Notes: a model not told the origin generated them from the sequence alone. 31,523 nt of DNA from JALYUA01 sp038229875 (GCA_038229875.1 JBBROA010000037.1:1-31523), one strand, 5' to 3'; positions 1 through 7,811 are shown, counted from the first letter of the stretch. Numbers and translations: made by a program.

Positions 1-124
1 AGGATCGAGCGCGCCCGGGGGCGTCGGGGGCGAGGGCTTCGCGCTGCCGCGCGCCCCCCGCCTAAAGGACCTGGAGTGGGAATCGGTCGGGGAAGACCTG
101 ATGCTGACGGGACGGCTTTCGTGA
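1..124 (+). CDS. ribD: RibD C-terminal end (partial): riboflavin biosynthesis deaminase/reductase
   Basis: This is the last 40 codons of a gene entering from the left edge, read from base 2 to a TGA at 122-124. The peptide ends in LEWESVGEDLMLTGRLS, the kind of short GEDL-plus-strand ending seen at the C-terminus of the RibD reductase domain. RibD carries out the deamination and ribose side-chain reduction steps that convert the GTP-derived pyrimidine on the way to riboflavin. The call rests as much on context as on sequence, because riboflavin synthase follows after only 28 bases, as in many ribD-ribE operons. Only the tail is visible, so catalytic residues cannot be checked. Confidence 0.6.
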   Translation, partial: GSSAPGGVGGEGFALPRAPRLKDLEWESVGEDLMLTGRLS

Positions 125-152
125 CGCGGGCGGCGCCGCGCAGGGAGGTCGT

Positions 153-791
153 CTGTTCACCGGGATTGTGACCGGGACGGGGAGGGTCGTTGCGCTCCGG
201 CCCCGGAAGGGCGGGGCGCGGCTCGAAGTCGCGCCTCCTGCGGCATTCGGCCGCCTCGCGCGCGGAGAGAGCGTGTGCGTCTCTGGCGTGTGCCTGACGG
301 CGATCGAGGCCGGCCGGGGCCTGGTGGCGGACCTCTCCTCCGAGACAATGCAGCGGTCGACCCTCGGCGCATATCGACCCGGAGGCCGGGTCAACCTCGA
401 ACGAGCGCTCCGCTATGGAGACCGGCTCTCGGGCCACTTCGTGCTCGGGCACGTCGATGGCCGCGCGACGCTGCTCGACCTGTCACGAGCGGGAAACTCG
501 TGGCGGTACCGTTTCTCGATCCCTCGCGGCCTCTCGCGCCTCATCGTCGAGAAGGGGTCCGTGGCACTGGATGGCGTCAGCCTGACCGTTTCCGGGCGAA
601 AGCGCGCCGAATTCGACGTGGCGGTGATCCCGGAGACGCGTCGGAAAACGACGCTCGGAGCGATGGAGCCCGGAGACGTCGTGAATTTCGAAGCGGATGT
701 CTTCGCGCGGTACGGCGCGCCGGGATGGCGGCGGGCGCTGCGCTCGGCGGACGGCGGCGGCGGATCGTCCCCGGCGCGCCGGTCGCGATGA
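153..791 (+). CDS. ribE: Riboflavin synthase, alpha subunit (RibE/RibC type), probable CTG start
   Basis: Riboflavin synthase dismutates two 6,7-dimethyl-8-ribityllumazine molecules to riboflavin. The product has the two tandem barrel halves of the family. The first half carries GESVCVSGVCLT, then SSETMQRSTLG, VNLERALRYGDRL and GHFVLGHVDG; the second repeats the pattern with KGSVALDGVSLTV, IPETRRKTTLG and GDVVNFEADV. At 212 residues it is normal length. The family nearly always begins MFTGIV, and here L-F-T-G-I-V is read from a CTG at 153, four bases after AGGGAGG (142-148). No ATG, GTG or TTG lies in frame between the upstream stop (105-107) and 153. The first conventional start, GTG 168, would delete the conserved FTGI. 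I therefore take CTG as the start. The stop overlaps the next ATG (ATGA). Confidence 0.92.
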   Translation: MFTGIVTGTGRVVALRPRKGGARLEVAPPAAFGRLARGESVCVSGVCLTAIEAGRGLVADLSSETMQRSTLGAYRPGGRVNLERALRYGDRLSGHFVLGHVDGRATLLDLSRAGNSWRYRFSIPRGLSRLIVEKGSVALDGVSLTVSGRKRAEFDVAVIPETRRKTTLGAMEPGDVVNFEADVFARYGAPGWRRALRSADGGGGSSPARRSR

Positions 792-1795
792 TCCTGTACG
801 AAGACGCGGCAAGCCCGGCCGCGCGCCCGGGCGAGCACGACGTCGGCGGGCGCCGCGTGGCCGTTCGCGCGTTTACGTGTCTGGGAGAGATCGGCCATCC
901 CAGGTTTCGGTTCGACCCCGTGGAGCGCCGGTTCGTCGCACGCCGCCCCTCCGGCACGGTCTCAGCCGGTCCCGCCGCGCCCTCGGCGTGGTCCTCCGCC
1001 TTCGCGAGGCTGCCTGACGGACCCGTAGCGGTCGAAGGCGCGAGCCGCGAAGAGGAGGTCCGAGGTGCGTATCTCGCGGCCGTACGGGGCGCGCTCGACG
1101 CGGGGAGAGGCGCCTACCTGCTCGACCCTCCGGAGGCGGGCCTTCCCGCCGCTCCCGGGGCTCCCGCGGGGCGCGCCCCTCCGCGGGTGGCGATCTTCAC
1201 CTGGCGACCGGGAGACGCGCTGGAATCGGCGTCCATCGCGGCCGCGCGGCGGCGGGACATCCCGTGCGGCGTGGCGTGGCCTGTCATCCCGGGGTGGACG
1301 GCGGAGGCGGAGGTCTTAGGCCCCTGGCTCGAAGGAGCGCGCGCGGCGGGAGCGAGCTTCGCCCTGCCGCTCGCGCCCCCGGGAACTCCGGAATTCCGGA
1401 GACTCGCCGTCGAGGCGCGCGCTGATGTCGATCCCGAAGCAGCGGAGGCGTTTTTCGACGTGATGCACCACGCGCCCTGGGACTTCGCAGTCGCCGCCGC
1501 GCTCGAAGCCGCAGTGGCCGAGGTCCGACGGCTGGGTCTCGCCCCGATGCCGCCTCGCCCCGCGGCGCCCTCGGAGCCGGCGGGGAACTGCCGCGCGGCG
1601 TCGCGGCTGGAAGAGGCGGCCAGCCGTTGTCCGGACGAGCACCGGGCTGCGCGGCTGCACGCGGCCGTGCGGTGGATCGACAGCTGCGGCCGCGATCTCG
1701 CCGCGATTCACCGTGAGGGCAATTTCTCCCGCGCCTTTCCGTTCGGGCCCGAGCTCGCCCGCGAGGCCGAGTCCGCGCTCTCGGAGGCGGAGTGA
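788..1795 (+). CDS. Unrecognised soluble protein coupled to ribE and hemW
   Basis: A 335-residue protein that I do not recognise. ATG 788 overlaps the ribE stop (ATGA), and its own stop overlaps the GTG of hemW (GTGA), so its translation is tied to both neighbours. There is no signal peptide or membrane segment. The N-terminal third is a basic/Gly-rich domain ending near an EEEVRGAYLAAVRGALDAG helix. After a Pro/Ala linker, a second domain starts with VAIFTWRPGDALESASIAAA and continues with alternating strands and helices (IPCGVAWPVIPGW, GASFALPLAPP), suggesting an alpha/beta or barrel fold. A DVMHHAPWDF stretch and a helical tail with WIDSCGRD and EGNFSRAFPFG stand out as possible conserved motifs. 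The reading frame is real by its length, overlaps and GC3 pattern. A role near flavin or haem metabolism is only inferred from position. Confidence 0.75.
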   Translation: MILYEDAASPAARPGEHDVGGRRVAVRAFTCLGEIGHPRFRFDPVERRFVARRPSGTVSAGPAAPSAWSSAFARLPDGPVAVEGASREEEVRGAYLAAVRGALDAGRGAYLLDPPEAGLPAAPGAPAGRAPPRVAIFTWRPGDALESASIAAARRRDIPCGVAWPVIPGWTAEAEVLGPWLEGARAAGASFALPLAPPGTPEFRRLAVEARADVDPEAAEAFFDVMHHAPWDFAVAAALEAAVAEVRRLGLAPMPPRPAAPSEPAGNCRAASRLEEAASRCPDEHRAARLHAAVRWIDSCGRDLAAIHREGNFSRAFPFGPELAREAESALSEAE

Positions 1796-2922
1796 CGGAG
1801 CCCGCCGGCGTTTACGTCCACCTGCCGTACTGCCGCTCGCGGTGCGAATACTGCTCCTTCGTGGTGACGACGGACTCCTCTTCGCGCGAGGCCTATCTCG
1901 CGGCGCTGGACACGGAAGCGTCGCTCGCGGCGCGGGAGGCGACCGGCGTCTCGTTCGACTCTCTGTATTTCGGCGGAGGAACTCCCTCGCTGATCCCGCC
2001 GGGGGACCTCGCCCGGCTGACCGGCCGGCTGATGACGCTGTTCGACTTCCGCGATGAGAGCGAGATCACGATGGAGGCGAACCCTGATGACGTGACGCCG
2101 GATCTCGCCCGGCAGTGGGCCGCGGCGGGGGTGAACCGGGTGTCTCTCGGGGTCCAGTCCTTCGAGGACCGGGAGCTCGCGGCCGTCGGACGCCGCCACG
2201 ACGCCGACACCGCGCGCGCGGCGCTCGCGGTCCTCCTCGACTCGGGTTTTTCCGTTTCGGGAGACCTGATCGTCGGGCTACCGGAGCAGACCGCGGAGAC
2301 CTTTCGCGCAAGCTCGCGCGAGCTCGTTAGGTCCGGCGCCGCGCATGTCTCGGTCTATCTCCTCGAGACGGAAAAGTCGAAAATCATCGAAGAAGACCGC
2401 GCGAGGCGCCCCGAGCGGTACATGTCCGACGACGCGCAGGCGGATCTCTGGCTCGAGCTCGGCGGCATTATGGGAGAGGCGGGTCTCGATCACTACGAGA
2501 TCTCCAATTGGGCTCGCCCCGGCTTTCGCGCGCGCCACAACGAGAAATACTGGCGCCGCGCGCCGACCGTGGGCCTCGGTGTCTCCGCGCACGAGTTCTG
2601 GTCGGACCGCCGCCGCGCCAACGTCTCCGGCCTGCCCGTCTATCTGGACACGCTCGCGGCCGGCCGGCGCCCCACGGCGCTCGACCGCGAGATCGATTCC
2701 GCCGAGGAAGCCCGGGAGCGCATCATTCTCGGGCTGCGGCTTTCCGACGGGGTCCCGGAAGCCGAAGTCGAGGCATGGATCGCGAGGGAAGGGGACCCGC
2801 GGCTCCGCGAGGACTACGCGAGCTGGACTGCGGCGGGGCTGCTCCTCTCCTGCGACGGTCTGATTCGGTTTTCTGAGCCGGGGTATCTGGTGTCGAACGA
2901 GATTCTCTGCCGGTTCGTCTGA
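1792..2922 (+). CDS. hemW: HemW-like radical SAM protein (haem chaperone / CPDH-like)
   Basis: A 376-residue radical SAM enzyme with the cluster motif C14-x3-C18-x2-C21 (CRSRCEYCSF). The residue two after C21 is Phe, not the extra Cys of true coproporphyrinogen dehydrogenase HemN, which points to the HemW branch. Other family blocks are YVHLPYC, LYFGGGTPS, EITMEANPDDVT, GVNRVSLGVQSF and DLIVGLPEQT, followed by HYEISNWARPGFRARHN and the C-terminal HemN-type domain. HemW proteins bind haem and an iron-sulfur cluster and are thought to deliver haem to respiratory proteins; many are misannotated as oxygen-independent coproporphyrinogen oxidases. The start is GTG 1792, overlapping the upstream stop. 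It ends the ribD-ribE-unknown-hemW run. Confidence 0.92.
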   Translation: MTEPAGVYVHLPYCRSRCEYCSFVVTTDSSSREAYLAALDTEASLAAREATGVSFDSLYFGGGTPSLIPPGDLARLTGRLMTLFDFRDESEITMEANPDDVTPDLARQWAAAGVNRVSLGVQSFEDRELAAVGRRHDADTARAALAVLLDSGFSVSGDLIVGLPEQTAETFRASSRELVRSGAAHVSVYLLETEKSKIIEEDRARRPERYMSDDAQADLWLELGGIMGEAGLDHYEISNWARPGFRARHNEKYWRRAPTVGLGVSAHEFWSDRRRANVSGLPVYLDTLAAGRRPTALDREIDSAEEARERIILGLRLSDGVPEAEVEAWIAREGDPRLREDYASWTAAGLLLSCDGLIRFSEPGYLVSNEILCRFV

Positions 2923-2938
2923 TCTCAGGCCGCGAACG

Positions 2939-2953
2939 GTCAGTTAAACTGAC
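2939..2953. promoter_or_regulatory. Perfect 15-base palindrome ahead of the 2980 gene
   Basis: GTCAGTTAAACTGAC is a perfect inverted repeat with 7-base arms around a single A. It lies 17 bases after the hemW stop and 26 bases before the next ATG. It could be an operator for a dimeric regulator. Alternatively, a GTCAG/CTGAC stem with a TTAAA loop, followed by TTTT, could act as a weak terminator for hemW. Confidence 0.4.
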
Positions 2954-2979
2954 TTTTCCCTCTGGAAAGGAGCCCTGGA

Positions 2980-3621
2980 ATGCAATGGAAGTTTCGCCCG
3001 ATCGCCGTGGCGGCCGCCGGTCTTCTTCTCGCCGGCGCCGTGCTCGCGCAATGGGACGGCGGCGCGCACTGGAAATCCGCGATGACGATCGAAGGCGGCC
3101 CGCAGGCGGTGCCCGAAGTGGCCTCCGAGATCTGGCTTCAGAAAGACGGCCGCATGCGCATGAAGTCCTCTGTGATGGGGATCAACATGAACACGATCAC
3201 GGCGGGGGACACCGTCTACCAGTGGACGGAAGGCGGAAGGGAAGGCATGAAGATCAATTCCGTCGCGGCGGGCCGTCCTCACGCGACCGGGGATTACGCC
3301 CGGCGGATTCTGGAGTACAGGACGAAGGGCCATAAGATCGGAGAGGAGGCCGTGGACGGCCATCGTTGTGAGATCTACGAGCTCGTGACCCCCGCCGAGG
3401 GCGTGCAGAAGGAACGGAAGGAGAGGGTCTGGCTGGCGACGGACCTGAAGAACTTCCCGGTGAAGGTCGTGGTCGAGACGAGCGGCATGACGATGACCTC
3501 CCTCAACAGCGAGGTCCAGCTGAATGCCACCGTCCCCGACGGCATGGTCACCGTTCCCACCGGCATTCAGTTTCGCGACATGTCCGAGATGATCAAGCAG
3601 GGGCGGCCGCCCGGCCAGTGA
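2980..3621 (+). CDS. Secreted periplasmic protein, LolA-like / DUF4412-like fold
   Basis: A 213-residue exported protein. Residues 1-23 form a clear signal peptide (basic start, hydrophobic VAAAGLLLAGAVLA, then AQW). The mature part is rich in beta strands with a repeating strand-turn pattern: EIWLQKDGRMRMKSSVMG, TITAGDTVYQWTEGGREGM, then a helix (GDYARRILEYRTK) and IGEEAVDGHRCEIYELV and RVWLATDLKNFPVKVVVE. This resembles the half-barrel of outer-membrane lipoprotein carrier-like proteins and DUF4412 proteins, which bind lipid or are of unknown function. The start is supported by AAGGAG (2967-2972), seven bases before the ATG. The gene stands alone between hemW and a strong terminator and has the 2939 palindrome in its leader. 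I infer the fold only and propose no substrate. Confidence 0.8.
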   Translation: MQWKFRPIAVAAAGLLLAGAVLAQWDGGAHWKSAMTIEGGPQAVPEVASEIWLQKDGRMRMKSSVMGINMNTITAGDTVYQWTEGGREGMKINSVAAGRPHATGDYARRILEYRTKGHKIGEEAVDGHRCEIYELVTPAEGVQKERKERVWLATDLKNFPVKVVVETSGMTMTSLNSEVQLNATVPDGMVTVPTGIQFRDMSEMIKQGRPPGQ

Positions 3622-3642
3622 GCCGGGACGACGTGGATACGA

Positions 3643-3670
3643 AAACGGCCCGGCGTGAGCCGGGCCGTTT
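3643..3670. terminator. Bidirectional rho-independent terminator between convergent genes
   Basis: A perfect 12-base inverted repeat, AAACGGCCCGGC / GCCGGGCCGTTT, closes a GTGA loop. The arms end in As on the left and Ts on the right, so the hairpin can stop transcription in both directions. It sits 21 bases after the 2980-3621 gene and just beyond the end of hppA on the other strand. Confidence 0.9.
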
Positions 3671-3708
3671 GATTTGATGCGAAGCGAACCCTGATGAACA
3701 GGGGCGGA

Positions 3709-5865
3709 TCAGATGAACAGCGGAGCGAGTACCAGGGTGATGGTGGCCAGAAGCTTGATCAGCACGTGGAGTGAAGGGCCGGCGGTGTCCTTGAACGGAT
3801 CGCCGATCGTGTCCCCGACGACCGCGGCCTTGTGGGTCTCGGACCCCTTCCCGCCGTAGGCGCCCGTCTCGATGTACTTCTTCGCGTTATCCCAGGCACC
3901 GCCCGCGTTGTTCAGAAACGTGGCCACGACGATGCCGGTGATCGTCCCGACCATCAGGAGCGCCGCGACCGCTTCGGCCCCGACGCCCATCTGTTTGAAG
4001 ACGAGACCGACGGCGATCGGCGTTCCGACCGCCACGAGCCCCGGCAGAATCATCTGCTTCAAAGCGCCGCGGGTCACGATGTCGACCGTCCGTCCGTAGT
4101 CGGGCTTCTCGGTGCCCTGCATGATGCCGGGGCGCTCTTTGAACTGGTTCCGCACGTCCTGGATGACGAGCGTCGCTGCCCGCCCGACGGCCTTGATCGC
4201 CAGGCCGGAGAAGAAGAACACCAGCATCGCGCCGAGAAGGCCCGCGACGAAGACCTCGGGCTTTGCCAGATTGACGCTCTCGAGCTTTGCTCCATAGTTA
4301 CTCAGTTCGTCGAGGTACGCGGAGAAGAGCAGGAACGCGGCGAGAGCGGCCGAGCCGATCGCATAGCCCTTGGTGAGAGCCTTGGTGGTGTTGCCGACCG
4401 AGTCCAGGCGGTCTGTCTTCTTGCGGACTTCTTCCGGCTGGTGGGACATCTCGACGATTCCGCCCGCGTTATCCGTGATCGGTCCGAAGGTGTCCATCGC
4501 GAGAATGTACGCGGCGGTCCCGAGCATGCCCATCGTCGCAACGGCGGTCCCGAAGAGGCCGCCGCCCGGCATGGCCCAGAGGCCTATCTTGTAGGACGAA
4601 AGGATCGCGATCGAGATCGCGATCACGGGCATCAGCGTGCACTCGAAACCGATCGCGAGGCCCGTAATGGCATTCGTCGCGGGCCCGGTCTGCGAGGCCT
4701 CGGCAATCTCCCGCACGGGCCGGAATCTGTATTCGGTGTAGTACTGCGTGATGAAGACGAAAGCAATCGAGGCCAGGACACCGATGATCCCGCAGAGAAA
4801 GTATTTCCACCAGGCGTCGGGGATTTTCTCGTTATACAGGAGCCACTTTGTCGCAATGAAGAAACCGCCGATCGCGAGAGCCGAGGTGACGTAATAGCCC
4901 CGGTTCAGCGCCTGCATGGGATCCTGATCTTCGCGGGTCTTGACGAGGAAGATGCCTACGATCGACGCCAGCAGGCCGAAGGCGCGAGCGACGAGCGGGA
5001 AGAGCATGACGCCGACGATTCCGGCGGCGAAGGGCATGTCCGTCCGCTGGGCCGCGGTTGCCAGCGTGGCGCCCAGGATCATGGCGCCGATATTCTCGGC
5101 AGCCGTCGATTCGAAGAGGTCCGCGCCGCGGCCGGCGCAGTCGCCGACATTGTCTCCGACGAGGTCCGCGATGACGGCCGGGTTGCGGGGGTCATCCTCG
5201 GGGATGCCGGCTTCCACCTTCCCGACGAGGTCCGCTCCGACATCTGCCGCCTTGGTGTAGATCCCGCCGCCCAGCTGAGCGAAGAGAGCCACGAAGGAAG
5301 CGCCGAAGCCGTAGCCGACGATGAGCAGAGGAATCTGCGCCGGAGGCACGGCTGTGAGGCGGCTGACGAGGAAGTAAAGGCCGCCCACGCCGAGCAGCGA
5401 CATGGAAACGACCAGCAGGCCGGAGACGGCACCGCCGCGCAGCGCGGTCCGCAGGGCGTCGTTCAGCGAAGTGCGCGCCGCGGATGCCGTGCGGATGTTG
5501 GTGCGGATGGAGATCCACATCCCGACGTACCCTGCGAAGACGGAGCACGCCGCTCCGAGGACGAACGACAGCGTGGTCCAGAACGCCAGGTTCAGAGCGG
5601 TCGGGACCGGGTCGAAGGAGTGGTGCGTCCGGACGAACCCGTACAGGACGAAGATCACGATGGCGAGCACCAGTGCGAGCAGTCCGATCGTCGTGTTCTG
5701 ACGCCGCAGAAACGCTTCGGCGCCCTCCTTGATGGCGTTGGAGATCTCCCGCATCGCGGGGGTTCCGGTATCCCGCTTCAGAACCCAGGTCGCGAGATAC
5801 CAGGCGACGAACAGGGACCCGACGGAAAACGTCAGGATCAGGGGCAGAGCGTTGCTGTACGGCAT
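3709..5865 (-). CDS. hppA: Membrane proton-pumping pyrophosphatase, K+-independent type
   Basis: This integral membrane enzyme couples hydrolysis of pyrophosphate to ion pumping across the cytoplasmic membrane. At 718 residues it has the usual length and about 16 hydrophobic segments. The pyrophosphate/Mg sites are intact: GGGIYTKAADVGADLVGKVE (199-218), DDPRNPAVIADLVGDNVGD (224-242) and GPITDNAGGI (461-470). In the signature after GNTT the sequence is KALT (Lys495, Thr498). Known families with Lys at this place do not need potassium and pump protons, while Ala marks the K+-dependent, often sodium-pumping ones; so I infer a K+-independent proton pump. AGAGGGAG lies just upstream of the ATG, and GATACT further up may be a -10. 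It lies downstream of the Ton operon but is separated by 250 bases and a stem-loop, so it probably has its own promoter. Confidence 0.97.
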   Translation of the reverse strand: MPYSNALPLILTFSVGSLFVAWYLATWVLKRDTGTPAMREISNAIKEGAEAFLRRQNTTIGLLALVLAIVIFVLYGFVRTHHSFDPVPTALNLAFWTTLSFVLGAACSVFAGYVGMWISIRTNIRTASAARTSLNDALRTALRGGAVSGLLVVSMSLLGVGGLYFLVSRLTAVPPAQIPLLIVGYGFGASFVALFAQLGGGIYTKAADVGADLVGKVEAGIPEDDPRNPAVIADLVGDNVGDCAGRGADLFESTAAENIGAMILGATLATAAQRTDMPFAAGIVGVMLFPLVARAFGLLASIVGIFLVKTREDQDPMQALNRGYYVTSALAIGGFFIATKWLLYNEKIPDAWWKYFLCGIIGVLASIAFVFITQYYTEYRFRPVREIAEASQTGPATNAITGLAIGFECTLMPVIAISIAILSSYKIGLWAMPGGGLFGTAVATMGMLGTAAYILAMDTFGPITDNAGGIVEMSHQPEEVRKKTDRLDSVGNTTKALTKGYAIGSAALAAFLLFSAYLDELSNYGAKLESVNLAKPEVFVAGLLGAMLVFFFSGLAIKAVGRAATLVIQDVRNQFKERPGIMQGTEKPDYGRTVDIVTRGALKQMILPGLVAVGTPIAVGLVFKQMGVGAEAVAALLMVGTITGIVVATFLNNAGGAWDNAKKYIETGAYGGKGSETHKAAVVGDTIGDPFKDTAGPSLHVLIKLLATITLVLAPLFI

Positions 5866-6076
5866 TCAGACTCCCTCTTTTAAGTATCGAACCGGGGGCC
5901 CCTCCGGGGGGCAAAGGGGGGGAAGAATATCAGAGGTTTGCCGCTGGATCCTTCGCTTGAGGAGATGCGGCGACATCCCGAGCGATGGGTACCAGAGTGC
6001 CGCGGGAAACCGGCCGAGGAGACGCCTACGCAGGGCGACGTGTTTTTGTGGGAGGTTCGAGGGAGAGCGCGGAGAC

Positions 6077-6105
6077 CTCGCCGGCGGGACAAGCCGGCCG
6101 GCGAG
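6077..6105. terminator. GC-rich stem-loop after the Ton operon
   Basis: CTCGCCGGC (6077-6085) and GCCGGCGAG (6097-6105) are perfect inverted repeats around an 11-base loop, 12 bases beyond the last exbD stop on the minus strand. There is no clear T-run on that strand, so this may be a weak terminator or an mRNA-end stabiliser. The rest of 5866-6116 holds no gene that I can see. Confidence 0.4.
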
Positions 6106-6116
6106 CCGCGGCGAAG

Positions 6117-6536
6117 TTACTGGACGGGGACGGTTTCGAGGACGATGCCGAGGTTGTTCGCGCCAGCGTTCCGCACGACGTCCATCAACGTCGCCACGTC
6201 GCCGTAGGCAACCGAGTCGTCCGCCGAGAAGAAAACGGTCTTGTCGCGCCGATTCTTGAGGTTGTCGGCGAGCTGGATGGCGAGCTGCTGCGCCGTGAGC
6301 TCCTGCTTGTTCAGGAAAATCTTGTTGTTCGGCATCAGCGAGACGACCAGCTGGTCGGGAGGGATGTCCGCGATGTTGGTCGGCGGCGCCTTGGGAGGCA
6401 CCTTCACGTCGTACCCCATCTGGAGAAGGGGCGTGATGACCATGAAGATGATGAGAAGGACGAGAACAACGTCCACGAGCGGGGTGATGTTGATGTCGCT
6501 CTTGTAGTCGTTCGAGCCTCCCGCTGCCATTGACAT
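6117..6536 (-). CDS. exbD: ExbD/TolR-family proton channel subunit (second copy in operon)
   Basis: A 139-residue protein with the ExbD/TolR plan: a short cytoplasmic start, one membrane helix from about residue 20 to 40, and a periplasmic domain. The helix begins SDINITPLVDVVLVLLIIF, in which Asp22 is the conserved acidic residue that takes part in proton flow with ExbB. The periplasmic part ends in a TFFSADDSVAYG-like strand (TVFFSADDSVAYGDV) and a helix, as in the family. ATG is preceded by AAGGAG. It is the last gene of the minus-strand tonB-exbB-exbD-exbD operon, 30 bases after the other exbD. The two ExbDs differ clearly in sequence, so they are not a recent duplication and may form a mixed channel. 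Confidence 0.93.
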   Translation of the reverse strand: MSMAAGGSNDYKSDINITPLVDVVLVLLIIFMVITPLLQMGYDVKVPPKAPPTNIADIPPDQLVVSLMPNNKIFLNKQELTAQQLAIQLADNLKNRRDKTVFFSADDSVAYGDVATLMDVVRNAGANNLGIVLETVPVQ

Positions 6537-6566
6537 GTGACGGATCTCCTTCGGTTTCTGTGGAAG

Positions 6567-7031
6567 CTACTTCGAAGCCGGGGCGGCCGCGCCGGGCTGG
6601 GGCATGCCCTGCGCCTTCTTCTGGGTGATCAGGCCGACGTTCTGGAATCCGGCGTCCTTGGTGATCCGCATCACTTCCTTGACCTCGCCGTATTTCAGCC
6701 GCTGGTCGGCCTTGATCACGAGGTCTGTCTGCGGGGCCCGCTGGTACATCTCTTCGAGCGCCTTCTGGAACTCGACCTTTCCCATCGGGTTTTTCTCGGA
6801 AAGATAATACGCCGGGGGTGTCGCGAAGCTGACCGTGACTACTTTCTGTTTGTCGCCCTCCGGCTTCTTGTCGGGATTCCGGGTTTCCGGCAGCTGCACG
6901 CTGATCCCGTTCTGCAGAAGGGGTGTGACGACCATGAAGATGATCAGCAGCACGAGGCACACGTCCACCAGCGGTGTGACGTTGATGTCGCTCTGAATTT
7001 TGTTGCGGCTGCCGCCGCCTCCCACGCCCAT
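6567..7031 (-). CDS. exbD: ExbD/TolR-family proton channel subunit (first copy in operon)
   Basis: A 154-residue ExbD/TolR homologue. A Gly-rich start leads into SDINVTPLVDVCLVLLIIF, with the channel Asp at residue 23, followed by a periplasmic domain containing LVIKADQRLKYGEVKEVM, the usual strand-turn-helix of this family. It has an unusual charged stretch (NPDKKPEGDKQK) early in the periplasmic part and an Ala/Pro tail. GGAGG precedes the ATG. It lies 24 bases after exbB, so translation of the block is close-packed. Together with ExbB it should use the proton gradient to power TonB. Confidence 0.93.
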   Translation of the reverse strand: MGVGGGGSRNKIQSDINVTPLVDVCLVLLIIFMVVTPLLQNGISVQLPETRNPDKKPEGDKQKVVTVSFATPPAYYLSEKNPMGKVEFQKALEEMYQRAPQTDLVIKADQRLKYGEVKEVMRITKDAGFQNVGLITQKKAQGMPQPGAAAPASK

Positions 7032-7055
7032 CGGATACCTCCGCGGAAAGTGTGT

Positions 7056-7751
7056 CTATGCCGTGCGCTGAGCCTGCGCCCCGCGGCGCTTGATGAAGTA
7101 GTCGAGAAGCTCCGACGAGGAGTTGGACATCTCGACCTGGAATCGCTCGATCTTGTTCATGAAGATGTTGAAGAGCCAGACCGCCGGGATCGCGACGAAG
7201 AGTCCCAGGGCTGTCGTGACCAGAGCTTCCGCGATTCCGGTCGAAACCGCCGCGATACCGCCGGAGCCCGTCAGCGCCATTCCGCGGAACGCGTTGATGA
7301 TTCCGATAACCGTCCCGAAGAGGCCGATGAAGGGCGCGGTCGTGCCGATCGTTGCGAGGCCGGAGAGGCCCTTCTTCATGTCGGCGGTCGTGACGAGGGT
7401 TTCCCGCTCGATGGCCCGCTCGGCCGCTTCGATCGGGTCGTGCCCCTGGATGTTCGTGGCGCCGGAAACCATGTCGTTGTGGAACTCGTAGAGTCCCGCA
7501 GAGACCACCCGCGCGAGGTGGCTGTTCTTGAACTTCTTCGACGAGTCGATCGCCTCCTGGAGCTTGTCGTTCTTCAAGAACCCGGTCACCAGGCGCGCGA
7601 ACGCGAGCGACTGCTTCTTGGCCTTGTTGTAGTAGATGAATCGCTCGACCGCGACGGTCAATGAGTAGATCGACATGAGAATGAGCAGGATGCTCACCCC
7701 CTTCGCGAGCGGCGTCATCGTTTGCCAGAGAGTGACGGGATCAAAACTCAT
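7056..7751 (-). CDS. exbB: ExbB/TolQ/MotA-family proton channel protein
   Basis: A 231-residue inner membrane protein with three membrane helices: about 16-36, then a long cytoplasmic stretch, then about 130-155 and 168-192. The diagnostic region reads GLATIGTTAPFIGLFGTVIG, followed by GIAEALVTTALGLFVAIPAVW, which is the MotA/TolQ/ExbB core. ExbB pentamers surround the ExbD helix and form the proton path that energises TonB. The ATG is preceded by AAGGAGC. It sits between tonB and two exbD genes, so assignment to a Ton rather than a Tol system is better supported; no pal or tolB is nearby. Confidence 0.94.
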   Translation of the reverse strand: MSFDPVTLWQTMTPLAKGVSILLILMSIYSLTVAVERFIYYNKAKKQSLAFARLVTGFLKNDKLQEAIDSSKKFKNSHLARVVSAGLYEFHNDMVSGATNIQGHDPIEAAERAIERETLVTTADMKKGLSGLATIGTTAPFIGLFGTVIGIINAFRGMALTGSGGIAAVSTGIAEALVTTALGLFVAIPAVWLFNIFMNKIERFQVEMSNSSSELLDYFIKRRGAQAQRTA

Positions 7752-7811
7752 GAAGCGCTCCTTGTCATTCGGTAATCTTTCTGCCGCAGCTCGCGACGAC
7801 GATCTGCAATC

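Noticed and set aside
168..170. GTG as start of riboflavin synthase
   Set aside because: It would cut off the conserved F-T-G-I start and has no ribosome-binding site at the right distance, while CTG 153 has AGGGAGG.
2345..2863. Alternative plus-strand frames inside hemW
   Set aside because: HemW is complete with all its motifs; these frames yield only Arg/Ser-rich sequence.
3832..5883. A 683-codon plus-strand frame opposite hppA
   Set aside because: It is the antisense shadow of the clear HppA frame. Its product is rich in Arg, Asp and His without any domain, as expected for the reverse of a GC-rich gene.
5866..6960. A 364-codon minus-strand frame over the exbD genes
   Set aside because: It overlaps both ExbD genes in another frame and shows only low-complexity Arg/Pro/His sequence.
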